Notes: generated from the letters alone by a model not told the origin. A DNA stretch of 64,000 nucleotides from Rhea pennata (GCF_028389875.1 NW_026907681.1:1240001-1304000), one strand, 5' to 3'; numbered from the stretch's first letter, positions 34,701-47,957 are shown. Numbers and translations: made by a program.

Positions 34701-37257
34701 TCAGCTTTAGAGTATGATTTAACGAGCAGTTCTCATTAGATTAACAACTAATTTACCTAAGTAGGTTTATGCACATCTCAGACCCAGCAGGCTTGACTGT
34801 AGGAGACGAGGTAGCAACAGTGGTACCCACTGATAACCAAACAGCAAAATTCATCAACAGGAGAGAACGGAATAACAAAAGCTTCTCTTTAATGCAACAA
34901 CCCCCTTCGAGAAAGAGAGTCATCAGGATTGACAGCACGTGAGGAAACATTGCGCAGGCAAAAAGCACTTATTACCTCTATGCCTTTATAAGAGAGGTTT
35001 CTTATGGCATTGGATTTATAAAGCATAACAATGAGTTTAAGAATCGTTGGGCACCCCAGGAATCACCTGGAACAAATAATGTACACCTCTCAGTTGGGCA
35101 GGAAGTGCTCACTTCACTAGATTCCTCTTCCTTTGAAATGGTTCAACTGAAATCAGACATCAGGTGTAGGAAACCAAAGAGAAAATTGGAATTCTCATTT
35201 GTACTTTTTAGTCTGTGTGACTAGGGGAATCCTAAGAAGCCCATGGGCCAACCATCCTAAGGAGACCTCTTTCCTTGACAGCATAGACGTATAGACATCG
35301 CTCGCCTGGTCTCGCTCTCTGTTTTTCCTCACAGCAGGAGAGATCTCTTTCTGCACCTTCACCAAGTCATCCACCACGTGGAAGGATAACTTAATGTAGT
35401 TCTGCTTAAGACCCACCAAGTGATTTGGCTACAAAGCAACAAGACAGTGCCAGCTAAGGGTGGAAAAGAGTAATGAGGGAAAGGGGAAGACTGCTAACAG
35501 TAAGAAAGCGTTGGGAAGGCAAATTATACTGGCACACGTGGAAGAACTGGCCAAAGAAGAGGTAGTAATTGGATGGAAAGACTCGGAGTGAGAAGAGATG
35601 CTAGCAAGCACGTAAGACAGCGAAGTACATGTGAGCTATGCCAGTTCACACCAAGGGCCATCTTGTCTTGTTGTCTGTTTCCAAGCGCAATCACCAGTAC
35701 ACACCCAAGAAAGAGTAAATGTATAGTATCCCCCTCTGCCACAACACTCTTAATCGCCAGCCATTTCTAGCTCAGGAAGTTTCTTGAGCATCCTGTGAAA
35801 AAGACTATGTGCTGGAGCAGAACATATATTTTATTTACTATTACTATAATAAGCAATTACTATCAATAAGCAATAATTAGCCTATTCATAACATGCAATG
35901 CAAACAGTGCTTGAAGATTAAAGGTAAGCATACTGCTTCCCTTTACTGCTTAGCCCCTTTCTACTCCACTTGAGCTCGAAAGAAAGAAAGAAAGAAAGAT
36001 TAGTTATTCAATAGTACAGCAGGCAGAGGAATACTGACCAGATCCAAATCTTCTTTGGGGACAGTTCCCAGCTTTGAAATGTTCCCTTGAAACTTCCTGG
36101 AGAGGAAGGATGACACTTCTCGTTCACAGCCCTGCAAAGAAACTGGAGAATGAGCAACAAAGCCAGACACTTCTCCAGAGGAGAAGACAAGCTCACAAGA
36201 GGTTCTGGCACTAGTGTCCTCAATTGTGAGGGGAGGACACGAGGCTGTCCTGAAATCCTGGCCGTCTGGAAATCTGTTCCTTCACACTGGGGCTCTCTTT
36301 GATCGTCAATTCACAGCACCGTCAGAACAAACCCAGTTTTGCAGCACGAGCAGGATCAAGACGAGATGAGAGGGGAAATTTACCCCTGTTTGGGCTTAGA
36401 AGAAGTGAAATAGGCTCCAGAGATCAATTTTAGGACAAAAAAAGAACAGGAAAAATATGACAGCTCCTTGAAGGGATAATTCATCACATAACAAACCAAC
36501 CTCCCTCTAAGAAACCTTAGTGCAGCCACCATACTGATACAGCTGCTTCCCATCTCAGGTCTTCTCTAACAGCTCTGACAAAACCACCAACAGAAGCACT
36601 GGAGCTGTATTTTTCTCCTACCAACCCAAGAAGATGGTCGGTCACAAGGCCTCTCAGCTGACTGGGGGACCCTTCAAGTCAAACCTGCCCTTGTCTCTGG
36701 GACCTCGGCCACTAGTTTACTCAAGACCCCGCTTGCCAGTGCGCAGCTTCCAAGTCCATACTCGCCTTCTGGGTAGCGATGTAGAAATACGGCTTATAGG
36801 GCAGGGCCACCCAGGAGAAATCAAAACCGGTGAACATTGCGCGACCCCGCAGCCAAGGTGAGAAACCAACCCAACGGTTCCCAACGGACGCAACGGGCAC
36901 CGCGCTGCCCTTGCTGCGCGTTGCTGGCATTTGTGCGCCACATACACATCCCTGCATCTCTGCAGCACCCACCTTGGCCCCCAAGGGTCCCAGGTGGACC
37001 CAGCGTAGGGCAGACAGCGCTGCTGCCTTGTGGGTGATGTCTGGGGCCCAGAACAGCCAAACCGGTGGGGGCAGGCAGGACGCCCAGCCCGGGCACCAGC
37101 ACTGCGCTGGAGGAACGGGATGCACCTCGAAGCAGGTCCCATCCTCCGGGATGAAGTAGTCCACAGCGCTCACCAGCCGCCGGTCCTCGCCCAGCACCTC
37201 CATCTGCACATGCACATGGCCTGTTACGACACACGACCCCCCCCGCCCCCTCCCACC

Positions 37258-37560
37258 CCAGTCCTACCGGGTGCCTGTCAGTGACACCTCCCCTGCCCCA
37301 GTCCTACTGGGTGTCTATTGGTGACACCTCCCCTCACACCCAGGTCCTACCGGGTGCCTGTCGGAGACATCTCCCCCCCGTCCCGCCCAGGTCCTATCAG
37401 GTGCCTGTCGGAGACATCTCCCCCTCTCGTCGGTGACATTCACCCTCTGTCCTATAAGGTGCATGTCGGTGACCCCCCCCATCGTTGTCCCCCCTAGTCC
37501 TACCAGGTGCCTGTGGGTGACACCCCCCGCCGGTGACATCCCCCCCCGGCCCAGTCCTAC
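37258..37560 (-). repeat. Minisatellite built from the POLE exon-2 splice donor, unit 2
   Basis: This is the same array as in unit 1 but with six donor-like units before the true donor at 37559-37561, against five in unit 1. The extra unit sits around 37380-37425 and carries GTCCTATCAGGTGC. The array has therefore changed length since the duplication. Confidence 0.8.
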
Positions 37561-38600
37561 CGGGTGCATGTGGATGAGCCAGCCCGTGCGCTCGCCACGC
37601 TCCGTGGGCCGCTCGAAGCCGAACAGTGTGTCCAGCCGCTCCGTGCGCTGCGAGCGCTCCAGGCGCTTGAGGGAGGACAGCGAGGAGCCATCGTCCCTGC
37701 AGGACGCCGCGCCGCCAGCCGCCGCCCAGTCCCCGCCGCGACCCACCCCCCCCCCTCCACACCTCCCGCTGCCGCCTGGCCCCAGTGCTCACTGCCCCCC
37801 CCAGCCGCCGCCGCCGCCCGGCTCCGCGCCGCCCCGCAGCACCATCCCGCCGCGGCCGGAGCAGCCCCGCGCGCTGCCCCCACCTCCCGCGAGCGGGAAG
37901 CCTGCCAGCCCCGCCTCCCCAGGGAGAGCACCAATCAGAGAGCGGCACCGCAGCCAATGGTCGCTCTCTTCCTCGACCTCTGCCCCGCAGCACGGCGGCT
38001 GCGCTGGCCACGCCCCTCGCGGCACCTTCCCGGGCAGGCCCCGCCCCCGCCCCGGCTGCCGCTGCCGCGCACGCGCCTGCGCGGCGGCGCCCGGCGCGGC
38101 CCGACCCGACCCGGCCCGGCGCGGCCTGGCCTGTCGTGGGGCGGCGGCGCTGCGCGGGAAGCGGCTGCTGCTCCCGAAGCGGCGCCGTCACGGGGGCAGT
38201 TGCGGACCGGCGCCGCCGTCTTGGCCGCCTCTCCAGGTAGCCCTCCGGCTGCGAGGGAGCTGGGAGCCGGCTGCGCCCCCGAGGAGCCCTGGCCGGCCTT
38301 GAGGCGCGTGCCGGGCTCCTTGGGCCGTTCGAGTCTTCCTGCCTGGAGGCCGGACGGGCTGCGGGGAGCCGTCGGGGGCCGAGGCGCAGCGTGCGAGCTC
38401 CGTCCTTGCTGCGCTTTGGCGGGGCGGGCTGAAGCCCTGGCGGGCTGCGCGGAGCAGGCCTGGCATGGGCTCGGCGAGCCTGGCCCGCCCCGTCTCGCTG
38501 AGGTGCCGCCCGGCCGTTCAGGGCGCGGGAGGGAGCTGGCCGCTGAAGCTGGCTGGTTTGCAGTGAAACAGCAAGCAGCACTGCGGTCAGTCTGTGGAGT
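37561..38600. promoter_or_regulatory. CpG-rich POLE-P2RX2 promoter region, unit 2
   Basis: It is a near-identical copy of the unit-1 island. Both CCAAT boxes are kept (37931-37935 and 37954-37958), as are the GC boxes. Differences from unit 1 are a few substitutions and short indels in Pro/Gly-type GC repeats. CpG density is still high despite the death of the flanking gene. Confidence 0.7.
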
Positions 38601-39006
38601 CACTGCCTGGGAGAAGAAAAGAGGGGCAGGTGCTCTGCAGGGACCCTAAAAAAAATCTCTCAGACGTCGGAAAACTGCACTGTGTAGGTCGTGCACAGGA
38701 AGCGCTTTCTGCACGGCTGTACGAACCGTGTGTTTGGGGTTTTAAGCATATGCAGTGTGGAAATCGGGAGGCTCCTGGGAAGTTTCTTTCTGGGCCCCAG
38801 CCAGCTGCGAGCCAGCACTGCCAGCTTGAGCAGCCCGGATTGCGTTGTCCTTCCGTGGTGCTCGGGCGGTGTTGGGAGCACGTAGGAAGCACCGCTGCCT
38901 TTTGCCCAGGCTGTGCTCTGTCAGCGGCCCCTTGGGCACAGCCCCTGCTACTAAAGCAAGCCTCTTCTGTGTTGGCCGTTGCTAAGGCTTTTGTAAATAA
39001 ACTAGG
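38600..39006 (+). other. Possible promoter-divergent transcript exon, unit 2
   Basis: Copy of the unit-1 segment with the AATAAA kept at 38996-39001. No protein was recognised. Confidence 0.28.
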
Positions 39007-40427
39007 AGGAGCACACTGTTTTTTTGAATTTCCTTGTTTGTATTCAGTTGAACTTCTTGAACTGGATCCTTTCTAATGACCCAATACTAGTATTATTTTA
39101 ATAAGAGTGTAAATTACCAAAGTTGTTGTTTTTTTCCAGATATGAATGTCATCATTATAAGATAGATGGGATGTACAGGGTTTGTGCTTCCTCATCATAA
39201 TTAAATAAGCAAATATTAAAGAAAAATGTGGGGAGAAAACAGGTGGTTAACATAAATCTGATTTTAACCAAAACTGTGACCATTGAGTTGCTGAGGACTT
39301 CTCAGTGGGGGATGTTTTGGAAGGAAGGGCACTTTCTCTCTCTCTCTCCAAACTGTACTGCCAGCCATCTGTTGATAATTATTGTCCAGTCTCTGCTGAG
39401 AACTTGTGATAGTTAATATTTCCTCACCGCTTGAACAAATAAGCGATAATAACTGCAAGGTACTTGACCACAGGAGTAGAAAGATGAATAGCGTGGAAGA
39501 GTCAGTGTATACCTTGGTTTGTGAAAACAGCTCAGTTTTCTATTAGTGATTATGACAAATTCAAATTCTTGAGGACTTGGAGAATGAGTACATTGAGTTA
39601 CATAGTATCTCTGGAAAACATAAGTTAAAAGATCAAAATTAGCAAAAATCTTAAAAATTCTCCATTCCTGTTTGTTTTGTATTATTTTTAGTTTACTTTA
39701 TCCTTTCTCAGAGGAAATATTGAATGTTTATAGCTAAGCTGGGGATAGCTCACTTCATTGCAATGTTTATTCTCTTAACCTGTCAAATCTTTATAGTTTT
39801 ATTGAGCCCTATGTAACAGGAGAGCAGAAATCATTAACTCTGGTTTAAAAATGGCCTCTGAAACTGTCCAAAATCATTGTTGTGATTTTGTTTTTCTTTT
39901 TTCAGTTATGTTAATAATACATACTAATAGGCTATGCCTTTAGTTCAAAGACCTGTAGGTTTACAAATAACAGCTCTTTCAACTTTGTAATACTCTTGAT
40001 ATGATAGCTTCTAAGTTTGTCTAAGAGTGGTCTGGGAATCTTTTTTTTTTTTTTTTTTTTTTTTTTTGAGGCTTCACAGTTGGACTTTTTCTATCTCTAC
40101 AGTGACAATCCCTGTGAACCTCATTGCTCAGTTTTTTCCCAACACGTAAAACTCAAGATTTTGAAAACTTATTTCTGGACCCACAGAAAACTTAGCTCTT
40201 AGCTCTTTGAAAACCCACTCCCTTTCAAAATGCCACAGAGTACGTTTTGCTGATAGCAAGAAAAATGTGTGTTGCTATTGAAATGGCTTTGGGTAATTTG
40301 ATCAAAATGTCATCAGGCCTGATCCATTTGGGTGTATATTTTATGTTTATTTTTTGGTTATTAACTTTCCTTTTCTTCATAGGTTTCAGTAGGTACAAGT
40401 CCTTGATGGCTTCCAGCACCTTTTCCA
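39007..40427. other. AT-rich non-coding segment, unit 2
   Basis: Copy of 17010-18423, with an uninterrupted T run at about 40041-40067. Nothing gene-like was recognised. Confidence 0.5.
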
Positions 40428-41544
40428 GAGGAAATGAACTGGGCAGCGCTGGTGTGCCCCGGAGGGCATGAGAAGCGTCTCAGGGCTCCTGGGACCTCAG
40501 AGGCCTGCCCTGAGGTGAGGTGGGCCTTGGGAAGAGGAATGGAGAGGATGGCGGGTTACAGAGATGTGTGGAGCTGCCAGCAGAGACCCCAGGACAGAGT
40601 CAGCACGGAGCTGCACGTACATGGACGTGATGTTGGTGCCTGTCACTCTCCTCTGCTGCTACCAGTTTGTGGCAGGGATCTGCCTGCATCCCTTGGCTTG
40701 GGCACTTTTGAGGGCTGCTGAGTGAGGGATCACGGGAGGGGAGATGTGTGGAGACTGAGCGGAGCTTGCTGGCGGATGCAGAGACGTGGGGAATCCTAGT
40801 GAGCACAGCTGCCCCTGGCTCAGTTCCCATGCCAGGAAATGGAGAAGAGGGTTGACTGTCTACTCCGGAGGACACACCAAGGAAAGCCATGCTAGAGTAG
40901 GGCCACTGCAGGCACGCTTAACGGCTGCTTACCCCAGGCAGCTTGCAAGGGCTGGCACCCATGCAGAGATGGGGAAGCACATGGGGTGCCCTGTCCCCTC
41001 TGCAGCCACAGCGTAGGACTACCAGGTGCATGTCCTGTTCTCACCATGTCTCCCATGACCCTGCAGGGGCTAACAGTTTGCAGTGCTGTATGCAGCTGCG
41101 ACCATGACTGCACCCCTGGCGACATGGACGTGTTGGGCCACAGAGAGCTGGGCATGTGCAGGGACAAGTGATCTGTGCAGCACTGCGCACTGGGCAGGAT
41201 CCCATTTGCCAGGAAGTTCAGCGTTGTGTGTTCGTCCTCACAGGGCAGAAGACAGGGCGCTGCGTGCCCAGTGCTGACGGCACCAAGAAGAGCTCTGAAA
41301 TGCTGGCTTGGTGTCCAGCAGAGGAAGCGAGTGTCGGGTACGGGCCCCAAAGATGGGTCGTGGCACTGGGGAGGAGAGTCCTCTGCTAGGATGGAACAGG
41401 CACCAAAAGGCTGGCCCATCTTCGAGGTCCTGTTGGACACCAGGGGATGCTCTGGGTAGGACACCTCTGAGGGTGCTCTTGAGAGGTTTGGCCCCTTCAG
41501 CAACAGGCCATGGCCTAGGGAGGGGGTGTCATGGCACAGGGATG
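40428..41544 (+). pseudogene. P2RX2: P2RX2-B: fragment with exons 4 and 5 only
   Basis: It has the same 5' truncation as P2RX2-A: only the last bases of exon 3 remain, ending at 40514. Exon 4 is at 41067-41142 (Met to Val in the DMDMLG segment) and exon 5 at 41244-41337. The exon-4 donor is GA. At about 41544, inside the next intron, homology to P2RX2-A stops and the sequence passes into the 5' part of the next P2RX2 copy. Confidence 0.78.
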
Positions 41545-44237
41545 CCACTTCCCAATGGCAGCATGGGAGCAGACTCTTGCCCTTTCTGCAGTGACCTGGG
41601 ACAAGCCTGGGGCAGCGTGGGGCACGTTGACACAGAGCAAGGGGCCCGCAGGCGTCCTGGGCCATGGCCCGCGCACGGCCCCGCAGCAGGAGGTGCAGCT
41701 GCCCTGGGGTGCTGGGCACAGGGGCTGCAGCAGGGCCGGCAGCCCCGGGGCCTTGTGCCACGCCGACGCCGGGCCGGCAGACGGCTGGCAGGGAGGCTGC
41801 AGCGCGGCCCCGGGGCCCCCATGTCGCAGCACTGTGACCCGGCAGCGCAGTCACAATGCTCGCGGCACGAGCAGGGCTAGAAGGCGCCCACGCCCCTGCC
41901 GCTCTGCCAGGCTCCGCAGCCGGCTCGCAACTGGCTGCCGCCCAGGGCCGAGGCTCTCTGCAGGCTGTCCTTGGGCGCAGGCGCACCCAACGCCACGAGG
42001 GCAGCAGGGCTCTCGACAGCCACCCAGCGCGACGTTGTTGCAGGACATGCGGGGGCACGGCTGCCTGCACCTCAGGCCGCCAAACGATGGACGTGCTCAG
42101 CAGCTGCACCTCCCTTTGGTATGGAGACCTCTTTGTGGCCTTCCTCTGACCTCACTGCCAGCTCTTGCTTTGCACCTTCTCTGCCCTGCTTTGGTGCTCA
42201 GAGCACTCCCTGCCGTGGCCGTGCCCCGTGCCTTGCAGGCTTGGAAAGTGCCTATGTCTGCTGCTTCACTCCCTAACACTGCCTAACGCTGCCTCCTGTG
42301 CCGGCTGCCTCTTCCCCAACACAAATAGGCACGACCAACCCCTTCCTCCTGCAGCCCTTGACCCCTTCCAGCACCGGCTCTAAGACTGGCTCTTTGGCTT
42401 GCCTCAGCCTCAGAAAGACTGTGGATCCTCTTCCTCTTCCGCCTGGCACTCCTCCAAAGACGCACAGAGCAATACCAAGTGACAGCAAGGTTTTCACAGT
42501 GTTTTCACCCTCAGGAGAGCAGAGGGAGGTCAGCATCTGCCAGCTCCAGGTCTCTTCTAAGCTGCCTCAGCTGAGCTGACGCAAAGGGGCCAAGGCAAGC
42601 AGGCTTTCTGCTTTTATTGCTGTACTCGTGTGGCGCTGCTGGGCACAGCTGGCCTGTGCATGCCTCCTGTGGGAAATGGAAGTGACCCCTGCCACCACTG
42701 TCAGCAGCCATTCTTGTGCGAGCGCACACTGTGCCCAGGCATTTGCTCACGGGCAGGCAGCGCGCTGAAGCTCACAGCTGATTCAGCCCTTGTGCACCAT
42801 CCGATCGTGGAAGGTTTTCTGTTGGAAGAGCTCGCTGGAGGTCCTCCGATCCAATCTGTGCTCCGAGCAGGCTCGGATTCAAAGCCGGATGTAACTTTGG
42901 TCTTTCAGAGACCGGAGCAAGCCCTTGGGAGCGGGAGAAGACCCCTCACACGCACCTCAAGCTCCGCAAGGGCTCCAGGCCTTTTCAGCTGGAGATCAGT
43001 GGAGAAAGTTAACTCGATGGCCCGCAAAGAGCAAGGGCATCCATTCTCGGAGCCGGAGACCCTTCCAAAGATCCCCATGCCTGTCTGCTTTGGCGCCACA
43101 TGCAGCACCCAGGAAATGCAGGCCATGCGATGCGAAGATGCTCCAAGTGCTCATCATCAGTGTCATAGGTCTCAGGAAACGCTCTGGAGCACCCAGCCAG
43201 CTGGTCTCCTGCAGCACCCAGGAAAGAGTTTTTTCCCCCAGGCTCTATCAGGTCTGGTTTTTGCTTTTTTTTCTTCCTTTCTTTTTTTTTCTTTCTTTTT
43301 TTTTTTTTTTTCTTAAATTTTGCCATGCTCTGGAGCCCATAAAGTGGCTTCAGTTTGAGAGAGAGAGGAAAGGAGCTGGGCAGCGCTGGTGTGCCTCGGT
43401 GGGCATGAGAAGCGTCCCAGGGCTGGCCGGGAGGCAGGCCTTGCTCACATGCGCAGGGAACAGCCGATCGCCAGCTTTGGGGTCAGGAAGGAATTTTCCC
43501 CCAGCACAGATTGGCAGCAGTGCCTGGGGGTTTTTCGCCTTCCTCTGCAGCACTGAGCACAGCCCACTCCCAGGGCTCCTCGGAGCCCTTTCAGGCCACT
43601 GCTTGCCTGCTCTTGCAGCACCAAGACACCAGCTGTGCCCTGCAGCTCTCTCGCTCTCTGCCCTGGGGCAAGCTCAGGCACTTCCATGCATTCCATATGC
43701 TTGGGCTGTTCTGCCTTGTGCAAAACAATGTGCGTTTGCAAAGGCTCCGGGCTTGATGCTGCATCAGGAAGCAGCTGCCGCTTGTCAGCTCTCTCTGCAT
43801 GTAATAAAAGTGCAATGCTTGTAACCTCTGCTGGCTCTGCTGTGTGTGTCGTGCGAGTCGTGGCTGTGGCCTGAGAGCTTTGTCGTGCAGCTGTGCTGTC
43901 AGGAAGCGCAGGTACCCTGCTGCCTGCAGGGTCTGTTGTGGGGCTTGCAGGGTTGCTCTGCACTGCAGGGAGTTTAGCCCAACTCCGCCCCGGTTGCATA
44001 ACCGGGCTATGACACTGCGCGCGTGTGCAGATTTATTTTGGGGGCCACATTGACTTTGGGGTTCGCTATTTCATTACTCTTCAACTTCAGACCTTCTTGT
44101 TGACTGTTTCTCACGGTTATTCTGTGGCTGGAAGCCACCGGATCTGTTCGCTGTTCTTTCTCACGGATTTCCAAGACCTTGTTAGTTACTTATTCATATT
44201 CTGCTTAACACAGCGGTAGTGTTCTAGACACCCAAAA

Positions 44238-44337
44238 GTTACAGCAGGGACCGTTCCCACCAAGTATCATGTAGTATGGATACAAAGGTTGCAACACAGA
44301 CCGTTCCCACCACGTATCCCGTAGTACGGATGCAGCA
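44238..44337. repeat. Two 50-bp direct repeats upstream of P2RX2 exon 2
   Basis: Two adjacent 50-bp units share CCGTTCCCACCA at 44251 and 44301 and differ at several sites. The same pair is present in the P2RX2-E copy (about 57876-57975), so it predates that duplication. Function unknown. Confidence 0.75.
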
Positions 44338-45594
44338 CTCTGGGTCCCAGAGGCGAGGAGATCACTGATAGCGCCTTTTCCTTTCATCCTTCAGAAGGGC
44401 TACCAGGAATGGGAGACAAGCCCGCAGAGCTCTGTCCTCACTAAAGTCAAGGGCGTGACACAGTCACCAAGCAAGGTGTGTGATGTCGGGGTGTACATAG
44501 CCCACAACCACCCCACTGCCTCCGCTCTCCCCCCACACACACACAGCCGAGATGAGGCTCCGACCCGCCTTTCTCCCTTCTCTGCTCTTGTCTTGCTTGC
44601 TTTGGGTGGCCTCTTGGAGCAGTAGATGAGCAGCAGACTTTCTGCAAGGGCTTCCCAACTGCTCCTTCATCCAGATGGACCCAGCAAAGGAAGCTGTCCT
44701 GTGTGGTGGTCCCCGCTGCCTGCATGGGGACTCCCGTGTTCCCTACTCCAGGCCCAGCACTGTCCTTGGCTCCCGATGAGGCCACCATAGCTGCGTCCCA
44801 GACACATTGGGACTGCATGTTAGGTCACCTTTGCAGTGCTGTGCGGCAGGCTCAGCGGAGCTTGGGGAGCTTGGCACGTAGCACCGGGCAGGGCCCTGTG
44901 GCCTTAGCCAGGCAGGTGCGCCATGCTCTGCCTGCCCTGACGAGCAGCGTCAGGCCTCTGTGGTTTTGGATGTTCAGGGCGGGAGAGGGCACTCTCAGAT
45001 CAGGTCAGGGGAAGCTCTGACATGCACCCCCTTTTTTGCCAGGGCTATTATTGCCAGCTGCAGCTTTTTGTAGCAGAGGGCAGATCAGCTTTGTATTGCC
45101 CCGAAGCTTAGGGGAAACAGATTGAACCTTGCCAGACTCTGCAAGTGAGAAGCGGGAAGAAGAACGTGCCTTTGATGCTGGGCTCCGTGGCGGAGGAGAG
45201 GCACTCTCTCAGCTTTTCGTCTTTCGAGGCAACCGCATGACTTTGGTGGGGCACTTTCAGATGTGGCAGCTGCCCCAGGCCTGTTGCGTGGCCAGAGTGG
45301 AGATGGCCTGGTGCACTGGGGCAGGATCTTAGCTTTTTCAAGGGGTGCCATGAGAGAGAGGATGAGTTTGCAGTGGTTTTGGCCAAGTGCTTTTGAAATT
45401 ACCAAGCTGGTCTGTGGAAGAGCTTGGGCTGGCCTCGAGCATTGCCAGTGTGGACATGGCTTGCAGCCACCACCCAGCATCACCTGGCCAGTGTGTCAGA
45501 CCTGCTTGATGGCCTCTCTCGCACAGAGAGTCTCGGAGCCTTCCACTATCCCCAGAAGTCTTCTCACAGAGATGTTGAGCCAAATGAATCCCCC

Positions 45595-46090
45595 CTAGGT
45601 GGCAACAGTGAGGCCACATCTGGAATGCAGTGCCCTGTGCAGGGACCATGAGAGCTGCCAGTAAGCTGGAGCAAGTGCAGCAGAGCCCGTGAAGATGGTC
45701 AGGGCTGGAGAACACAACCTAGGAGGAAAGGCTGAAGGAGCTGCTTTTGTTCTGTCTCGGGAAAGGATAATGAAGGGGGATCTAAGACAGTGATCCAGCA
45801 CCCGGAGGAGAATATGGAGGCAGACTCTTCTTAGAGGTGCTCAGTGAAGGCACGAGAGGCAGCTGGCCTGAGGTGCCCCTGGGGCAATTAGGACTGGTAG
45901 AAAGGAAACTATTCTTGTGCCTGAGAGTGGTGCAGCCCTGGGAGAGGCAGCAGAGAGGCGGGAGCCCTGTGTCCTTGGAGAGGTTCAAAACATAGCTGGA
46001 CAAGGTCCTGAGCAGCCTGCTTTACGTGGAGTTAGCCCTGCCTAGAGCAGAGGGGTGGACTAGAGGCCTGCAAACCTCCTGCCCACCTCA
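45595..46090 (+). mobile_element. CR1 LINE fragment in P2RX2-C
   Basis: The plus strand shows CR1 3'-region landmarks: the AGTGAGGCCACATCTGGAATG and GGCTGAAGGAGCTG blocks, CTGGACAAGGTCCTGAGCAG, and GGACTAGAGGCCTGCAAAC near the end. The opposite orientation shows that it is independent of the CR1 in P2RX2-A and E. It lies between exons 2 and 3 and is absent from P2RX2-E, which lost this stretch. Confidence 0.8.
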
Positions 46091-46504
46091 GGCTTTCAGC
46101 AGTCTGTGATTAAAAGCAGCAAGAACCCGTGGAGAAATGACTTTGAAGGCAGAATGCTTCTTGCTGTTGCACTGAAGCAGATTGGAGCTTTCAGGAGGCA
46201 GGTGATTTGGGGATAGTGGTGACCCTGGTGTGAGGACTCAGCGCTGGAGTTTTTCCCTGCCACTGCCATTCTCGACAGGATTTGGTCGTTTCCAAAGAGC
46301 AAAGGTTGGCTCAAGCCTGTTGGGTACGTGGGACAGCAGCTCTGCCCTGTGTGCTGCCTGCAGAACCAGCTCCAGGTTCAGCAAAGTGCTGCCAGGGGGT
46401 GCTTTCCACAGCAGTGCAAAGTCATGGCTTGCATGTCCCTGTGTGAATAGGCATGTGTACGTGGTGGTACGAGCACAGGTGTGAACCTGTGTGCACTGTC
46501 CCAG

Positions 46505-46540
46505 TGCGTGTGTGTATGTGTGTGTGTGTGTGTGTGTGCG
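46505..46540. repeat. TG microsatellite
   Basis: A short, slightly interrupted TG tract lies upstream of P2RX2-C exon 3, with GTGC/GTGT-rich flanks on both sides. Confidence 0.85.
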
Positions 46541-47600
46541 CCCCCTGTGTGCGTGCATGTGCAAATGCATGTGTGCACAGCTGCACGTGACTCTCCATGA
46601 GAATGCATGTGGTCTCATCTCCATGTGCGTACGCTTGCGTGTCCCTGTGTCAAAGCATAGCTCTGCCTTCCTACAAATAGCATCATCTCTGCTGGTTGAT
46701 TCGTAGGGCGGGAGCAGCTTCCGCATCCTTGCGTGGGTGGAGGTCAGCCCTGCCCAGACGATAGAGCCCTGCCCTGAGGTGAGGTGGGCCTTGGGAAGAG
46801 GAATGGAGAGGATGGCGGGTTACAGAGATGTGTGGAGCTGCCAGCAGAGACCCCAGGACAGTCAGTGCGGAGCTGCACGTGGACGTGATGTTGGTGCCTG
46901 TAGCTCTCCTCTGCTGCTACCAGTTTGTGGCAGGGATCCCCCTGCCTGCCTTGGCTTGGGCACTGTTTGCGGGCTGCTGAGTGAGGGATCACGGGAGGGG
47001 AGATGTGTGGAGACTGAGCGGAGCTTGCTGGCGGATGCAGAGACGTGGGGAATCCTAGTGAGCACAGCTGCCCCTGGCTCAGTTCCCATGCCAGGAAATG
47101 GAGAAGAGGGTTGACTGTCTACTCCGGAGGACACACCAAGGAAAGCCATGCTAGAGTAGGGCCACCGCAGGCACGCTTAACGGCTGCTTACCCCAGGCAG
47201 CTTGCAAGGGCTGGCACCTATGCAGAGATGGGGAAGCACATGGGGTGCCCCGTCCCCTCTGCAGCCACAGCGTAGGACTACCAGGTGCATGTCCTGTTCT
47301 CAGCATGTCCCCCATGACCCTGCAGGGGCTAACAGTTTGCAGTGCTGTATGCAGCTGCGACCATGACTGCACCCCTGGCGACATGGACATGTTGGGCCAC
47401 AGAGAGCTGGGCATGTGCAGGGACAAGTGATCTGTGCAGCACTGCACACTGGGCAGGACCCCATTTACCAGGAAGTTCAGCGTTGTGTGTTTGTCCTCAC
47501 AGGGCAGAAGACAGGGCGCTGCGTGCCCAATGCTGGCGGCACCGAGAAGAGCTGTGAAATGCTGGCTTGGTGTGCAGCAGAAGAAGTGAGTTTCAGGTAC

Positions 47601-47955
47601 TGTAGAGAATTTGCTGGACGAGCATGGACATCAAACCATGCAAATGTGCAACCCTGCCTTGTTATGTGGAGTAACCTTGGAGACACCTTGAAGGACAAGT
47701 AATGAGGAAGTAAGTATGAATGCTATGTAAAATCAGGATGAAGAGATTAGCGAGACGGAACAGCGAATATGTGGACAGCCAATAGCAGAGGGCTTTGCGG
47801 CACGTGAACTATAGTAGTAAGCTAATTAGATACAGCCAGCAGGGTGCTTGAGCGCGCGGACAGCTATGACAGTATATAAGCAGTTGCTGAAATAACGGAT
47901 CATATTGCTAGCTCATATTGGGTCGTCTTATGATTCCACAAGCCCGCCTCCAACA
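47601..47955 (+). repeat. 5' LTR of the provirus
   Basis: It begins TGTAGAGAA and ends CTCCAACA, giving the usual TG...CA ends. A TATATAA box is at 47873-47879. Relative to the 3' LTR it lacks seven bases after the TATA region and one A in the poly(A) signal (AATAAC here). Confidence 0.9.
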
Positions 47956-47957
47956 AG

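Larger units (their letters stand above)
41545..47600 (+). pseudogene. P2RX2: P2RX2-C: 5' part of a P2RX2 copy, interrupted by the provirus
   Basis: This copy keeps upstream exons missing from P2RX2-A and B. Exon 2 (44395 to about 44510) starts [20 protein letters not shown], which includes the TKVKG motif whose lysines bind ATP in the family. Exon 3 (46707-46778) is 24 codons, GGSSFRILAWVEVSPAQTIE then PCPE, with good splice sites. Exon 4 is 47326-47401 (TVCSAVCSCDHDC) and exon 5 is 47503-47596, which keeps the Cys (KSCEMLAWC) lost in the other copies. A tentative exon 1 may lie near 42087-42149 (SLWYG), but it is out of frame. The exon-4 donor is GA. The copy resumes after the provirus at 54972-55175 and then breaks off. 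Confidence 0.78.

Noticed and set aside
40892..42109. 405-codon minus-strand open frame
   Set aside because: It runs antisense across P2RX2-B exons 4-5 and a GC-rich intron, crosses the copy junction, and shows no protein family signature.
44520..44545. CA-type and other short repeats as a CRISPR-like array
   Set aside because: These are simple eukaryotic microsatellites without spacers of regular length.
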